Shown here: piece after piece, positions 36,216 to 46,159 of the stretch
Layout of the letters: the number at the start of each line of letters is the position of its first letter
How positions within the stretch are numbered: position 1 is the stretch's first letter
NCBI RefSeq assembly: GCF_002954615.1
Contig: NZ_MSCJ01000003.1
Span: 1,488,001 to 1,552,000, forward strand
Source of the DNA: Photobacterium angustum
GTDB lineage: Bacteria > Pseudomonadota > Gammaproteobacteria > Enterobacterales > Vibrionaceae
Direction: 5' to 3'
Length of the DNA: 64,000 nt
Made by a program: the position numbers and the translations under genes
Notes under the pieces: model-generated
Told to the model about the DNA's origin: nothing
The model's database searches: none
What the model saw: the letters and a program-made list of their open reading frames with translations, nothing else

Positions 36216-38606
36216 TTATTTTTGATGTATGGCAAACCACAACTGACCTGCTGAAATAGATGCATCATTAGTAGGGAGTGATTCACCACAAAAAAGGGAT
36301 AAACTGTGCGCGCTGGCTTTTTCAAACACTTCATCAACTAATACACGGTTTTGGAATACCCCACCGCCTAAAACAATCGGTAATGGCTTATAAGTTTGTC
36401 CGATGGTGACAATGACGTCAGCAATGGCACTAATAAAACTGTGCGCCAAACAATTTCGCCATGCTGGGCGATAATCATCGGCAACTAAACTTAACAGTGG
36501 TAATGCATATTCAAAAAGTGGTTGCCAATCAATCACACCATTAGCATCAACAGCAAAAGAAATAGGTTGATGGCATCGATCTTTCATTGCCGCTTGTTCG
36601 AGTTTCAACCCACATTCACCTTCATAATCAACGCGATCAACCAAACCTAACAAACTTGCCCACGCATCAATTAAACGTCCCATCGATGAGGTATAAGGCG
36701 ATTGACTGCCTGTTAGCCATAATTGGTATAAATTATTAAAATAAATATCACTCCACTCTTTAAAGGCTGATAACTGCATCGCTTTAATCGCATCGACTGA
36801 GTAACATTCCAATAAAAGGGCAAATAACAAACGAGCAGGCTCTTTTATCGCTTTTTCGCCTCCAATTAAGCGAAATTGACGTAAATGTCCGACACGTTGA
36901 TAACTTTGTGGTGTAGAAAGTAAGACTTCACCTCCCCACACGGTGTGATCGTCACCCCAACCAGTCCCATCAAAGGTAAAACCTAAAACCTGCTCCGTTA
37001 AATTATGCTCAGCCATCACTGCTAATACATGGGCATGATGGTGCTGCACCTTTAAAAGTGGTGTGACCAAATGGGCTTGGGTTTGGTATTTTTCAGCAAA
37101 TTGAGAGGAATGATAATTAGGGTGTTTATCACACACCAACTGCTGTGGCTTAACATTATAAAGCGCTGTTAAATGGTTAAAGGTTTCTTGATAACGCAGC
37201 TCTGTATCGAGATCATCTAAATCACCAATATAGGGAGATATTAGCCATTGCTGAGGTAATGCTAACCCTATGGTTGATTTTTGCTCAGCGCCTAAGGCTA
37301 CGGTGATATTGCCTGTACTTTGCTTGCTACCTGTAACGAAATGACTCACAGGCGCATAGCCTCTTGCCATACGTAGCACACGGATCTTTCCGCCAGCATA
37401 ATGTACAAGGCTATCATCGCACGCACTCTCAATCGGACGATTATGATCTAAAATACCGCTGATATTCCCTGAAAATTGAGTACAGACTTGAGCTAACTCA
37501 GTGGCAATAGGCATACCTGATAAGTTCGCACTGGTCATAACAAGTGCACTTGTCGCACCTATTGCTTTTAATTCATCAAACAACAAATAATGCAATGGCG
37601 TATACGGCAGCATGATTCCTAGATACGGTACATTCGGAGCTACATTTTCAGCTAATACGTCATCTGCTCGCGTTACTTCTTCTACAACAATATCTAAACG
37701 CTTATTCATGAGAACAATAGGTCTAGCTTGCGCTGCTAATGCTCTCCATTCAGCATCACAACCTTCAACGAATTGTTGAGCAATGTCATCACTTGCCGCC
37801 ATGATGGCTAACGGTTTTGACTGACGATATTTAAGCTTACGTAAACTCGCCACAGCTTGAGCGTTAGTGGCATCACACGCTAAATGAAAACCACCGATGC
37901 CTTTAATTGCAACAATTTCGCCGTCTTTAATCTTTTGCGCAAGCTGCTCAATCGCTGTTTGTTTAGTTGCAACAAGTGGTAATTCTGCACTCGTTCTCAC
38001 TCGTTGCTGTGCATCATAAAGCGTTACCCAAGGGCCGCAGCAGTCACAACTAATCGGCTGAGCATGATAACGACGATCGACTGGATTTTGATATGCCTTG
38101 GCACAATCAGGGCACAACGAAAAGTCTTGCATACTGGTTACTGCACGATCATAAGGTAGCGCTTTTATAATGCTGTAACGTGGACCGCAATGGGTACAGT
38201 TGGTAAATGGGTATTGGAAGTATCGAGAATCTGGATTGGAAATATCCCGCTTACAAGCATCACAAAGCCCTTGATCTGGTGAAATAGATACCGTTGTGCT
38301 TTCACGGCACTGACTTTGCTCTATACCAAAGGTATTCGGCTTTTCCAATTCAGACCATAGCGATAAAGTGCGAATTGCCACATCATAAATGCGACTTAAA
38401 GGAGGCGCTTGGTCGATTAACTGCGAAGTGAAAATAGTTAATGTATCAAGAGAGCCTTGCACATCTATTTTCACCCCTTCTGAATCATTGATCACCGAAC
38501 CAACTAGCGCATGTTGTGTCGCTAGTTGGTAGACAAAGGGGCGGAAACCGACCCCCTGTACAATGCCGGTAATATGAATATATTGTCGTGCAATGTTGTC
38601 TGTCAC
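36216..38606 (-). CDS. hypF: Hydrogenase maturation carbamoyltransferase HypF
   Basis: HypF converts carbamoyl phosphate into the thiocarboxamide on HypE that becomes the CN ligands of the [NiFe] site. The 796-residue protein shows an acylphosphatase domain (GIVQGVGFRPFVYQLA, residues 13-90), a double zinc-finger region (CDACKRD...CTHCGPRY and CPDCAKAY...CDCCGP), a YrdC-like domain (AIKGIGGFHLACDA) and a Kae1-like domain (LKVQHHHAHVLAVMAEH). Start is GTG. Its partner hypE is not in this window. Confidence 0.95.
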   Translation of the reverse strand: MTDNIARQYIHITGIVQGVGFRPFVYQLATQHALVGSVINDSEGVKIDVQGSLDTLTIFTSQLIDQAPPLSRIYDVAIRTLSLWSELEKPNTFGIEQSQCRESTTVSISPDQGLCDACKRDISNPDSRYFQYPFTNCTHCGPRYSIIKALPYDRAVTSMQDFSLCPDCAKAYQNPVDRRYHAQPISCDCCGPWVTLYDAQQRVRTSAELPLVATKQTAIEQLAQKIKDGEIVAIKGIGGFHLACDATNAQAVASLRKLKYRQSKPLAIMAASDDIAQQFVEGCDAEWRALAAQARPIVLMNKRLDIVVEEVTRADDVLAENVAPNVPYLGIMLPYTPLHYLLFDELKAIGATSALVMTSANLSGMPIATELAQVCTQFSGNISGILDHNRPIESACDDSLVHYAGGKIRVLRMARGYAPVSHFVTGSKQSTGNITVALGAEQKSTIGLALPQQWLISPYIGDLDDLDTELRYQETFNHLTALYNVKPQQLVCDKHPNYHSSQFAEKYQTQAHLVTPLLKVQHHHAHVLAVMAEHNLTEQVLGFTFDGTGWGDDHTVWGGEVLLSTPQSYQRVGHLRQFRLIGGEKAIKEPARLLFALLLECYSVDAIKAMQLSAFKEWSDIYFNNLYQLWLTGSQSPYTSSMGRLIDAWASLLGLVDRVDYEGECGLKLEQAAMKDRCHQPISFAVDANGVIDWQPLFEYALPLLSLVADDYRPAWRNCLAHSFISAIADVIVTIGQTYKPLPIVLGGGVFQNRVLVDEVFEKASAHSLSLFCGESLPTNDASISAGQLWFAIHQK

Positions 38607-38621
38607 GCTAACTGCCCTGAA

Positions 38622-39209
38622 TTAAGACAGCATTAAGATGCCACCAAATGCCGCCATAACGACACCTAGGACATTAGTAACACGACGATTAGCAGCTGAA
38701 GCCGCAATAGCTTTACCTAATACCACACCACACGCGTGTAGAATTGCCGTTGCTAGTACGAAACCGATAAAGAACTCAACAGCCGTTGCGCCTAAAGGCA
38801 TTTCCATACCGTGAGCCATACCGTGGAATAATGCAAATGCCATTACCGCACCTGTCGCTACTTTCGCAGATATACGACCACCCGCTAATAGCATGCCGCC
38901 CATTGCAATCACAGATACAGCAATACCTAGTTCAACACCTGGGATCACAACACCTGATACACCTAATGCAGCACCAACAATCATGATTGAGATGAAAGCA
39001 AGAGGTAGACGTGAAATCGCTTTCCCCCCCATCATTGCCGCTAATAGACCCACACCCACCATAACACTTAGGTGATCCATGCCAGTAAATGGGTGAACAA
39101 AACCACTCATGAACGCAGAAGCGTGAGGACCAATGTGACCTGGGTGTGCTAAAGCAAGAGGAGAAAAAGAAGTAGTTAGCAAGCCCAACATTAGATGTTT
39201 CATTTTCAT
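38622..39209 (-). CDS. hupE: HupE/UreJ nickel transporter
   Basis: A 195-residue membrane protein with a signal-like first helix ending in LALA and then HPGHIGPHASAFMSGFVHPFTGMDHLSVMVGVGLLA. The HP...HPFTGxDHL motif is characteristic of HupE/UreJ nickel permeases. About six helices follow, with FHGMAHGMEMP in the fourth. It presumably supplies nickel for the hydrogenase. It lies between fdhD and hypF in the same operon (15 bp before hypF). Confidence 0.92.
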   Translation of the reverse strand: MKMKHLMLGLLTTSFSPLALAHPGHIGPHASAFMSGFVHPFTGMDHLSVMVGVGLLAAMMGGKAISRLPLAFISIMIVGAALGVSGVVIPGVELGIAVSVIAMGGMLLAGGRISAKVATGAVMAFALFHGMAHGMEMPLGATAVEFFIGFVLATAILHACGVVLGKAIAASAANRRVTNVLGVVMAAFGGILMLS

Positions 39210-39303
39210 ATTAATATCTTCTTAATAAAAGTAACCGGAAATCCGGAGAGTTATAAAACACTTCACGCGATGATTAAGCGTCAAGTACGATGAAAGCACG
39301 AGA

Positions 39304-40134
39304 TCAAATCATGCCAAAAACACGTTCTGGGTGAGAATAAGCATCGGCTCGGCCGCGGCGACAATGCCCTAATAACGTCATATTTAAGCGATCCGCTAAA
39401 TCGACGGCCATTTTTGTTGCAGAAGAAACGGCAAGTAATACTTCAACACCGGCTGAGGCCGCCTTTTGTACCATTTCAAAACTAGCGCGACTGGTAACTA
39501 ACACAGCGCCGCCAGATAAACGCTGTTGATGGATATAACCAATTAATTTATCTAACGCGATATGGCGACCAACATCTTCAAATGTTGCGAGTAATTGACC
39601 ATTAGCGTCGATATATGCCGCCGCATGTGCAGCACCAGTGAGTTGATTAAGAGCTTGGTGTTCAAGTAATTGCTGTAACGCTTGCTCTAAGTGGCTTAAA
39701 TCAAATTCAACTGTCATCGGCAATGGCATTAGCATCCGACATACGGTTTCCAATTTTTCTTCACCACAAATACCACAGCCCGTTAAGCCCGCTAATGAAC
39801 GACGTTTTTGCTTTAAACGCTCAGCACAACGATTAGCAACCGTAATATCAAGATTGATCCCATTATCATGATGGGTAATCACCATATCGTGAATATCACG
39901 GTGATGATCGATAATTCCTTCAGACAATGAAAAACCTATCGCAAACTGCTCTAAATCGTGAGGGGTACACATCATCACGGTGTACGCAACGCCATTAAAC
40001 GCAAGAGCCACTGGCGTTTCTTCAATAATGAAATCCATCTCTCTAAAATCGCTTTCTCCTTTGCGATAGCGAATGATCGGACGCTGACAAGCATCACTAA
40101 CGGCATCGGTTGATTGCACATCAAGAGTGGTCAA
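39304..40134 (-). CDS. fdhD: Formate dehydrogenase sulfurtransferase FdhD
   Basis: FdhD transfers sulfur from IscS to the molybdenum cofactor of formate dehydrogenase, which is needed for FdhF activity. The 276-residue protein has the reactive cysteine loop GLTGCGICG (about residues 122-130), AAYIDANGQLLATFEDVGRHIALDKLIG and LVTSRASFEMVQKAASAGVEVLLAVSSAT, all diagnostic. It starts at TTG with AGGA 8 bp before. It follows the FhlA-like gene by 48 bp. Confidence 0.94.
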   Translation of the reverse strand: MTTLDVQSTDAVSDACQRPIIRYRKGESDFREMDFIIEETPVALAFNGVAYTVMMCTPHDLEQFAIGFSLSEGIIDHHRDIHDMVITHHDNGINLDITVANRCAERLKQKRRSLAGLTGCGICGEEKLETVCRMLMPLPMTVEFDLSHLEQALQQLLEHQALNQLTGAAHAAAYIDANGQLLATFEDVGRHIALDKLIGYIHQQRLSGGAVLVTSRASFEMVQKAASAGVEVLLAVSSATKMAVDLADRLNMTLLGHCRRGRADAYSHPERVFGMI

Positions 40135-40182
40135 AATAGTGATCCTATAATTAAATAAAAATGTAGGCTGGTATAAAACGCA

Positions 40183-42345
40183 TCAGATACCACCTCGAAA
40201 ATCTTGGCTATTAATCCCCATTTTCTGCATTCGAGATAACAAGGTTGTCCGTTTCAGTCCTAATTGGTTTGCCGCACCATTCGGCCCTGCCACCACACCA
40301 TGACAAGCCTTTAATGCTTTGATGACGTCTTCTTTACCAATAATGGGTTTAACTACGTCACCTTTAATTGCTGATTCTGACGTATTGATATCACCTTCAG
40401 CTTTAGGGTTAACCAATCCTACAGGGGGCACATTCTCTATTTGTACACTGACAGAATGAGTCGTTGTTTTTAACTCATGAACAGGGACATTAAGCACATT
40501 ACCACGCGTTAAAATCACAGAGCGTTCAACAAAGTTGCGCAATTCACGAACGTTGCCCGGCCATGGGAATGCGCTCATAACCGCTAAATCTTCTGCTGCA
40601 ATTACGGTGATCGTTTTGCCCATTTTTTTGGCTAATTCACGGGTAAAATGTTTAACCAATAATGGGATATCTTCAGCACGTTCACGCAATGGCGGAATTT
40701 GTATAGGAAAAACATTTAAACGATAATAAAGATCATTACGAAATTTCTTTTCTTCCACACGGCGTAATAAATCAACATTCGTGGCAACAACAATTCGCAC
40801 ATCAACACTAATTAATGCGTTTTTACCCACACGTTCGATTTCATTTTCTTGTAATGCACGTAGTAATTTAGGCTGAAGCTCTAAAGGCATATCGCCAATT
40901 TCATCTAAAAATAACGTACCTTTATGCGCTTGCTCAAAACGACCAACACGCTGGCTAATAGCACCAGTAAAAGCGCCACGTTCATGACCAAATAATTCAC
41001 TTTCAAACAAGCCAGCAGGAATGGCGGCACAATTCATCTTCACCATATCCGTTTTGCTACGTAGGCTTAACTTATGGATAGCACGAGCAATTAACTCTTT
41101 TCCCGTCCCCGATTCGCCTAAAATCAGCACCGTACTGTCACAACTAGCAACAAGGGCGACTTGTTCAAGGACTTTATTCATCACTTCACTTTGACTAATA
41201 ATATCGTCAAAAATAACGTGCTCACCCATTCCTTCATCAATGTTTACAAACTTAGTTATTGGTCGATTTGGAATGCTCGCTTGATGTGTTTTTATACTAT
41301 GCATTGCTAAGGCAACACGTGCAGCTATCTGTTTAAATAACTCAAGATCCGTGTTTTTATAAGGGGCTTCATTAGGCTTCATAAAACTGATGTAACCCAC
41401 TGCAATGCCTCTAAATACGAGTGGCATAACACAAGCGGTTTTAACACGACAAGGAAAATACGGGCTATTATCATCATCCTGCATTTTCTTAATATCTATC
41501 GCATTTAAAAATACCGGTTGATTATACTTAATTGCATTTTTAATTAATTTATCATTGGTAAAGAAATGACATTGATAATCAATTTCATTATTAATAAAAC
41601 AAGCAGAATGCTGATTGTAATGTCCATCTTGTAATTGAATAATGGATAGATCAGTCATACCAAAATGCTGATATAAAAAGCGTAATAATGAGCCTATCAA
41701 TTCTTTTTTTGTACTTTGACTTATAACAGTATTCGTCACATCAACCAGAACCTGAAAATTGTTTTTCTCAGTTGTTAGTTTTTCAGTAAACGTTGATGCA
41801 GTTTGGTGCTCTATAATATGTTCAATCATTGCTGAAATCATATTATTAAATAATTTGAATTGCTTCTCGCTCTCACTATCATCAGGCATTGTTAAATTAA
41901 TATATTCAATAGCACCTAAAGGTTGATTACAAATAGATAGCGGTATTTTGCAATAATTAAAAACCGAGTCATACGCAGGATGACTTTCTAGCTGAGGAAA
42001 AGTTTGATATAGCGTTTCACCATCCATCTGATGGCAATAGTCACGCATGGTAACCCCATGCAGCCCAATGCTTGCGCCTGTATAATCAAATTGCTGACAT
42101 TGTTTATCTTGATCAAGGTAGTAAAGGCTTGGTTGACTATCAAGATCATTTTTTAAAAGTAGATTTACACGTTCAACATTGATAAATAATAGATCTTCAT
42201 TGTTTAGAAAATCCATTACGCCTGAAATATCATTGATTGATAATAAGGCTTTAGAAAAAGTCATCAAATCACTTTCAAAGCGTTCCATGTTGGCATTAAC
42301 TCTTGCTGATAATGTCGCTCGAATAGAGAGTAATAATTCAAGCAT
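40183..42345 (-). CDS. fhlA: Sigma-54 dependent activator, FhlA-like
   Basis: A 720-residue enhancer-binding protein, probably the formate-responsive activator of the hydrogenlyase genes. The N-terminal 370 residues contain two GAF-like sensor regions, as in FhlA (692 residues in E. coli). The AAA+ domain has the Walker A GESGTGKE, the sigma-54 contact loop GAFTGA, Walker B LFLDEIGDM and the arginine finger region. A Fis-type HTH closes the protein (GAANQLGLKRTTLLSRMQKM). A perfect FNR box is just upstream. It heads the unit with fdhD, hupE and hypFAB. Confidence 0.9.
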   Translation of the reverse strand: MLELLLSIRATLSARVNANMERFESDLMTFSKALLSINDISGVMDFLNNEDLLFINVERVNLLLKNDLDSQPSLYYLDQDKQCQQFDYTGASIGLHGVTMRDYCHQMDGETLYQTFPQLESHPAYDSVFNYCKIPLSICNQPLGAIEYINLTMPDDSESEKQFKLFNNMISAMIEHIIEHQTASTFTEKLTTEKNNFQVLVDVTNTVISQSTKKELIGSLLRFLYQHFGMTDLSIIQLQDGHYNQHSACFINNEIDYQCHFFTNDKLIKNAIKYNQPVFLNAIDIKKMQDDDNSPYFPCRVKTACVMPLVFRGIAVGYISFMKPNEAPYKNTDLELFKQIAARVALAMHSIKTHQASIPNRPITKFVNIDEGMGEHVIFDDIISQSEVMNKVLEQVALVASCDSTVLILGESGTGKELIARAIHKLSLRSKTDMVKMNCAAIPAGLFESELFGHERGAFTGAISQRVGRFEQAHKGTLFLDEIGDMPLELQPKLLRALQENEIERVGKNALISVDVRIVVATNVDLLRRVEEKKFRNDLYYRLNVFPIQIPPLRERAEDIPLLVKHFTRELAKKMGKTITVIAAEDLAVMSAFPWPGNVRELRNFVERSVILTRGNVLNVPVHELKTTTHSVSVQIENVPPVGLVNPKAEGDINTSESAIKGDVVKPIIGKEDVIKALKACHGVVAGPNGAANQLGLKRTTLLSRMQKMGINSQDFRGGI

Positions 42346-42382
42346 TTGTTATACAATTCTCAACCATTTTAATAACCAAGTA

Positions 42383-42396
42383 TTGATATCAATCAA
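42383..42396 (-). promoter_or_regulatory. FNR box upstream of fhlA
   Basis: TTGATATCAATCAA is a perfect match to the FNR consensus TTGAT-N4-ATCAA, 38-51 bp before the fhlA start codon. It predicts oxygen control of the regulator and so of the whole hydrogenlyase system. Confidence 0.75.
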
Positions 42397-42500
42397 TAAA
42401 CAATAAATATAAATGCAAACTAATGATGAAAAATAGAGTGAACGCTAATTATTTGAGCGATATGAATGACTAGTAGCAATATACAGCAAAGCAATGAAAT

Positions 42501-42550
42501 ATAAGGTTTCCAAATTTAAAATATACAATATTCTATCTTGGAAACCTTAT
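42501..42550 (-). terminator. Terminator-like hairpin after fdhF
   Basis: A perfect 13-bp inverted repeat ATAAGGTTTCCAA / TTGGAAACCTTAT with a 24-nt loop lies 57 bp past the fdhF stop and before the fhlA promoter. There is no long T tract. Confidence 0.55.
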
Positions 42551-42606
42551 TTTCATTAATGGTTTATTTGAATAATAAAATAAACAAATACACTCATTTT
42601 TTGTTA

Positions 42607-44751
42607 TTAAGCATTAACAACATGGCTCTTCAAGCGTGCTTTCAAATTACTGTACTCTGTTTGTACGTAATTTTCCGCCCATGACTGATCTTCAATATTT
42701 TCTACCTTAACGGCACAATATTTAAATTCAGGTGTGCTTGAAATCGGATCCACATGCTCAATGGTTAATTCATTACATGCACCAATCCACCATTGGTAAG
42801 TCATGTATACCACGCCTTTATTTACACGCTCATTATAGTTTGCACGTGAAATAACTTTACCGCGACGTGATGAAACCCAAACCAATTGTTGATCGTCAAT
42901 ACCTAACTGACGCGCATCATCAGGGTGCATCTGCACATAACCCGGTTCATCTTCCAATGTCTGTAATGCAGAACAGTTACCCGTCATTGAACGACAAGAG
43001 TAATGGCCTACTTCACGCACAGTAGATAATACTAACGGGTATTCAGCATCAGGTTGCTCTAATGGCGCACGCCATTCCGCAGCAATAAACTGACCTTTAC
43101 CTGATGGTGTACTGAATTTATTACCTTCAAACAAGAAAGGTGTACCCGGGTGATCCTCAGTTGGACATGGCCACTGTACAGATTTTAACCCTTCCATCTT
43201 CTCGTACGTTACACCAGAATATAATGGCGCAAGCTGACGCATCTCATCCCAAATTTCTTGGGTATTTTGATAAGACATTGGGTAACCCATACGGGTTGCT
43301 AGCAAACTGAAAATTTCCCAGTCAGGTTTCACGTCTCCCGGTGGCGTAATCGCTTTATAGAAGCGTTGGAAACCACGGTCGGCGCTACTGTATACACCTT
43401 CATGTTCACCCCAGCTTGTCGCAGGGAAAATCACATCAGCAAATTCTGCTGTTTGTGTCATGAAGATATCTTGAACAATCACCAATTCCATCTTGCGCAT
43501 GGTTTCACGCATCGCAGCAAGATCGGCTTCAGTTTGTGCAGGATCTTCACCGAAAACATAAAATGCTTTACAGATCCCTTCCTCAACTTTGTGACCAATT
43601 TCTGTTAAACGGTAACCCGGCTTACCAGATAATTGTACACCCCAAGCCGCTTCAAATTTTGCACGAATGTCGGCATCTTCTACTGACTGATAACCTGGGA
43701 ACTGGTGTGGCAACATACCCATATCACAGGTACCTTGTACGTTGTTTTGTCCACGAACAGGACCACAACCTACACCTTCACGACCAAAGTTACCGGTTAA
43801 TAATGCAAGACCAGCTAAACCACGCACAACATCAACAGCTTGTCCGTATTGGGTAACACCCATCCCCCAAAGGATCATCGCTTCAGGTGCTGCTGCATAA
43901 GTACGTGCCGCTAAACGAATATCTTCTGCTTTTAAACCTGTCGTTGTTTCAACACTTTCAGGTGTATAACGAGATACAAGTTCACGGAACGCATCAAAGC
44001 CTTCAGTGTTATTTGCAACGTACTCTTTGTCGTATAAGTTTTCTTCAATAATGACATTCGCTAACGCATTAACCAGTGCCATGTTTGAACCGTTCTTCAA
44101 CGCTAACCATTGATCAGCGACACGTGCAGATTCGATCTTACGTGGGTCGCAAACAATGATCTTCGCACCATTAGCGCGAGCCTTAAGAATGTGCCTTGCT
44201 ACAACTGGGTGAGAATCAGCCGCGTTGTAACCGAATATGAGTAAACATTTTGTTTTTTGAATTTCGGGAATGGCGTTACTCATTGCGCCATTACCTACTG
44301 TTGTCTCCAGACCGGAGACTGATGGAGCGTGTCACACCCTGGCGCAGTGATCGACGTTATTCGTCCCTATCACCGCACGTGCGAGCTTCTGCATCACATA
44401 GTTAGCTTCGTTACCTGGACCGCGCGCAGAGCCTGTTGTCATGATCGCGTCAGGGCCATATTGCTTCTTGATTGCCATTAGCTTTTCGCCGGCAAAATCA
44501 ATAGCTTCTTCCCATGAAACCGCTTCTAACGCGGCATCGCGTGTACGGCGGATCATCGGTTGCTTCAAGCGTGGAGTTAATAAATTGGTGTCGTTAAGGA
44601 AATCCCAGCCATAGTAACCTTTTAAACACAGTTGACCTTCGTTGGTACGGCCATCTGCAGGCTCTGCTGCAATTACTTTGTTATTTTCGACAACCAATTT
44701 TAGTTTGCACCCAGTACCACAGTAGGGACAAACAACAATTGATTTCTTCAT
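42607..44751 (-). CDS. fdhF: Formate dehydrogenase H, selenocysteine enzyme
   Basis: Molybdenum-selenium enzyme that oxidises formate to CO2 and passes electrons through HycB to hydrogenase 3. The frame is one gene of 714 residues interrupted by TGA at 44334-44332, read as selenocysteine 140. Context is VDHCARV-U-HAPSVSGLETTVGNG, the same site as E. coli FdhF (CCARV-U-HGPSV). The N-terminal [4Fe-4S] site is CPYCGTGCK...LCLKGYY. Downstream are GNGAMSNAI, MGVTQ, GPVRGQNNVQGTCDMG and TMREVGHYSCRSMTGN-type cofactor motifs. It follows hydN by 55 bp in the same unit. The selA, selB and selC genes must exist elsewhere. Confidence 0.95.
44296..44334 (-). promoter_or_regulatory. SECIS element of fdhF
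   Basis: Starting at the UGA codon on the minus strand, a hairpin forms about 13 nt downstream: GUCUCC (44319-44314) pairs with GGAGAC (44308-44303) around the apical loop GGUCU. The same loop sequence is the SelB-binding loop of the E. coli fdhF SECIS. Confidence 0.88.
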
Positions 44752-44806
44752 ACTAACCTTGGGTTGTAATAATAAACGTCAATAGCATTGTGATTAAACA
44801 ATCACC

Positions 44807-45355
44807 TTAGCAACCTGTTGCTACTACAGCGCTCATTGCCGCTGCTTCACGTTTTTGTTGGCTAGTTTCAGTCAACGTCTCAGGTTCAATGATTCGAATC
44901 GCACCAGTAGGACAAACTTGAACACAAGAAGGGCCTGACTCTTGGTGATGACATAAATCACATTTTAATGCTTGGGTTTGCGGTACTTTACGCGTAAACA
45001 ACGCAGCACCTTTTGTCTCTTCAACCATCGTTGTCACCACATTCATTGCACCGTAGGGGCATGCAATAACGCAGGTTTTACAACCGATACAACGAGATTG
45101 AATCACTTTGACAAAACCATCTTCTAATACGATGGCGTTATTGGGACAAACCTGAGCACACGGCGCATCATCACATTGACGACACATTACAGGCGTAGTT
45201 ACATGGGCATTTTTCACGACGGTTAAACGTGGTGCAAAATCCGATGGTGCCATTCCTGCTACCGTATTTTCTGCTTGATGCGATAACGCACAAGCAATTT
45301 CACAAGTTCGGCATCCAATACACAAATTTGGATCTGCAAAAACAAATCGGTTCAT
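44807..45355 (-). CDS. hydN: Four-cluster ferredoxin HydN
   Basis: A 182-residue electron carrier protein with four 4Fe-4S motifs: CIGCRTCEIAC, CRQCDDAPCAQVC, CIGCKTCVIACPYG and CDLCHHQESGPSCVQVC. It resembles HydN, which is linked to FdhF in enterobacteria. The ATG eleven codons inside the longest frame, with AAGGG in front, gives the conserved start MNRFVFADPNLCIGC. It is the first gene of the hydN-fdhF unit, behind a sigma-54 promoter. Confidence 0.92.
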   Translation of the reverse strand: MNRFVFADPNLCIGCRTCEIACALSHQAENTVAGMAPSDFAPRLTVVKNAHVTTPVMCRQCDDAPCAQVCPNNAIVLEDGFVKVIQSRCIGCKTCVIACPYGAMNVVTTMVEETKGAALFTRKVPQTQALKCDLCHHQESGPSCVQVCPTGAIRIIEPETLTETSQQKREAAAMSAVVATGC

Positions 45356-45414
45356 GGTGTATCCCTTGTTGATGTCGATACATCGCAATACTTATCTGCA
45401 TTGCGATACCTTAT

Positions 45415-45431
45415 AAGCATGAGCTATGCCA
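45415..45431 (-). promoter_or_regulatory. Sigma-54 promoter of hydN-fdhF
   Basis: On the minus strand TGGCATAGCTCATGCT gives GG, ten bases, GC, the -24/-12 pattern of sigma-54. Transcription would begin near 45404, about 50 nt before the hydN ATG. Confidence 0.7.
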
Positions 45432-45478
45432 GTTTTTACACCTTGAACAGTAAAAACTCAACCCATTAATATTTAAGA

Positions 45479-45515
45479 CAAAAAAATAAAGCCTGATCGA
45501 GATCAGGCTTTATTT
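45479..45515 (-). terminator. Terminator of the hyc operon
   Basis: AAATAAAGCCTGATC and GATCAGGCTTTATTT form a long stem with T7 following on the minus strand, about 120 bp past the hycI stop. It insulates hydN-fdhF from hyc readthrough. Confidence 0.85.
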
Positions 45516-45556
45516 ACAGCAATGAACATGTGCGATACGTATCGATAACCATCATC

Positions 45557-45597
45557 GACACGCTTCGTCACATCTCATCGACACTTTATCGACAGGC
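45557..45597 (-). promoter_or_regulatory. Candidate FhlA upstream sites for hydN-fdhF
   Basis: Three copies of TCGACA occur in the 41 bp from 45557 to 45597, about 125-165 bp upstream of the -24 element. They share the TCGACA/TGTCGA core of the perfect repeat before hycB. Spacing fits an enhancer-type activator site. Confidence 0.5.
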
Positions 45598-45632
45598 AAA
45601 CGATTAAGCATCGTCACTATCGCAGTTTACTG

Positions 45633-46157
45633 CTAGCAATGGGTGAATCCGCCTGATCCTTGCCAAGTTGGCAATTGTTGATAAATTTGCTCAATACCTT
45701 GTTGTACCATTTCCGTTAAAGGGAATGAAAAAGCAACAATCGCAGGCTGTATACCAATGAAGATCACTTCTGGCACAAAGGTCTTCAATTCATCAATTAA
45801 GAAATTCAGCGGCAAACTGTGGGTCGACACCACATACATATCAACGATAGTCTCAGGATCAATAATTCGCACTTCTCCTGCTTCTTCACCAATATCTGCG
45901 GCATCAACCACCAGCACTCGCTTCGGCATTGCTTTACGAATAAGGTGTAAGCAATCCTCAGGCATCGAGCCGCCTTCCAGCACGCTCCAATCCGCAATCG
46001 GATTCTCTTTCATCATCTTTGCGAGTAATGGACCAGCACCATCGTCTGCCATCATGCTGTTACCAACCGTCAATACAATATTGCTGACCGACAGATCGAC
46101 ATCGTCATTCGACACCGTTACGCCCATGACAGAAGAGAGGTTAATTTCCTCTAACAC
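45633..46157 (-). CDS. hycI: Hydrogenase 3 maturation endopeptidase HycI
   Basis: A 174-residue nickel-dependent protease that removes the C-terminal tail of HycE after nickel insertion. Nickel ligands are seen in GNSMMADDGAGPLL (Asp in DDG), VLVVDAADIG and STHSLPLNFLIDEL (His). The end GWEGNGG of the E. coli enzyme corresponds to WQGSGGF here. It starts 2 bp after the hycH stop. The ATG used adds about 20 residues over E. coli HycI; an internal start is possible. Confidence 0.92.
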   Translation of the reverse strand: MLEEINLSSVMGVTVSNDDVDLSVSNIVLTVGNSMMADDGAGPLLAKMMKENPIADWSVLEGGSMPEDCLHLIRKAMPKRVLVVDAADIGEEAGEVRIIDPETIVDMYVVSTHSLPLNFLIDELKTFVPEVIFIGIQPAIVAFSFPLTEMVQQGIEQIYQQLPTWQGSGGFTHC

Positions 46158-46159
46158 AA

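Noticed and set aside
42607..44751. fdhF as two separate genes or a pseudogene with a nonsense mutation
   Set aside because: The stop is TGA at the exact selenocysteine position with a SECIS hairpin, and both halves are fully conserved.
44768..44800. CRP-like site between hydN and fdhF
   Set aside because: TGTGATTAAACAATCAC has the wrong spacing for CRP and is simply a small 6-bp palindrome inside an operon.
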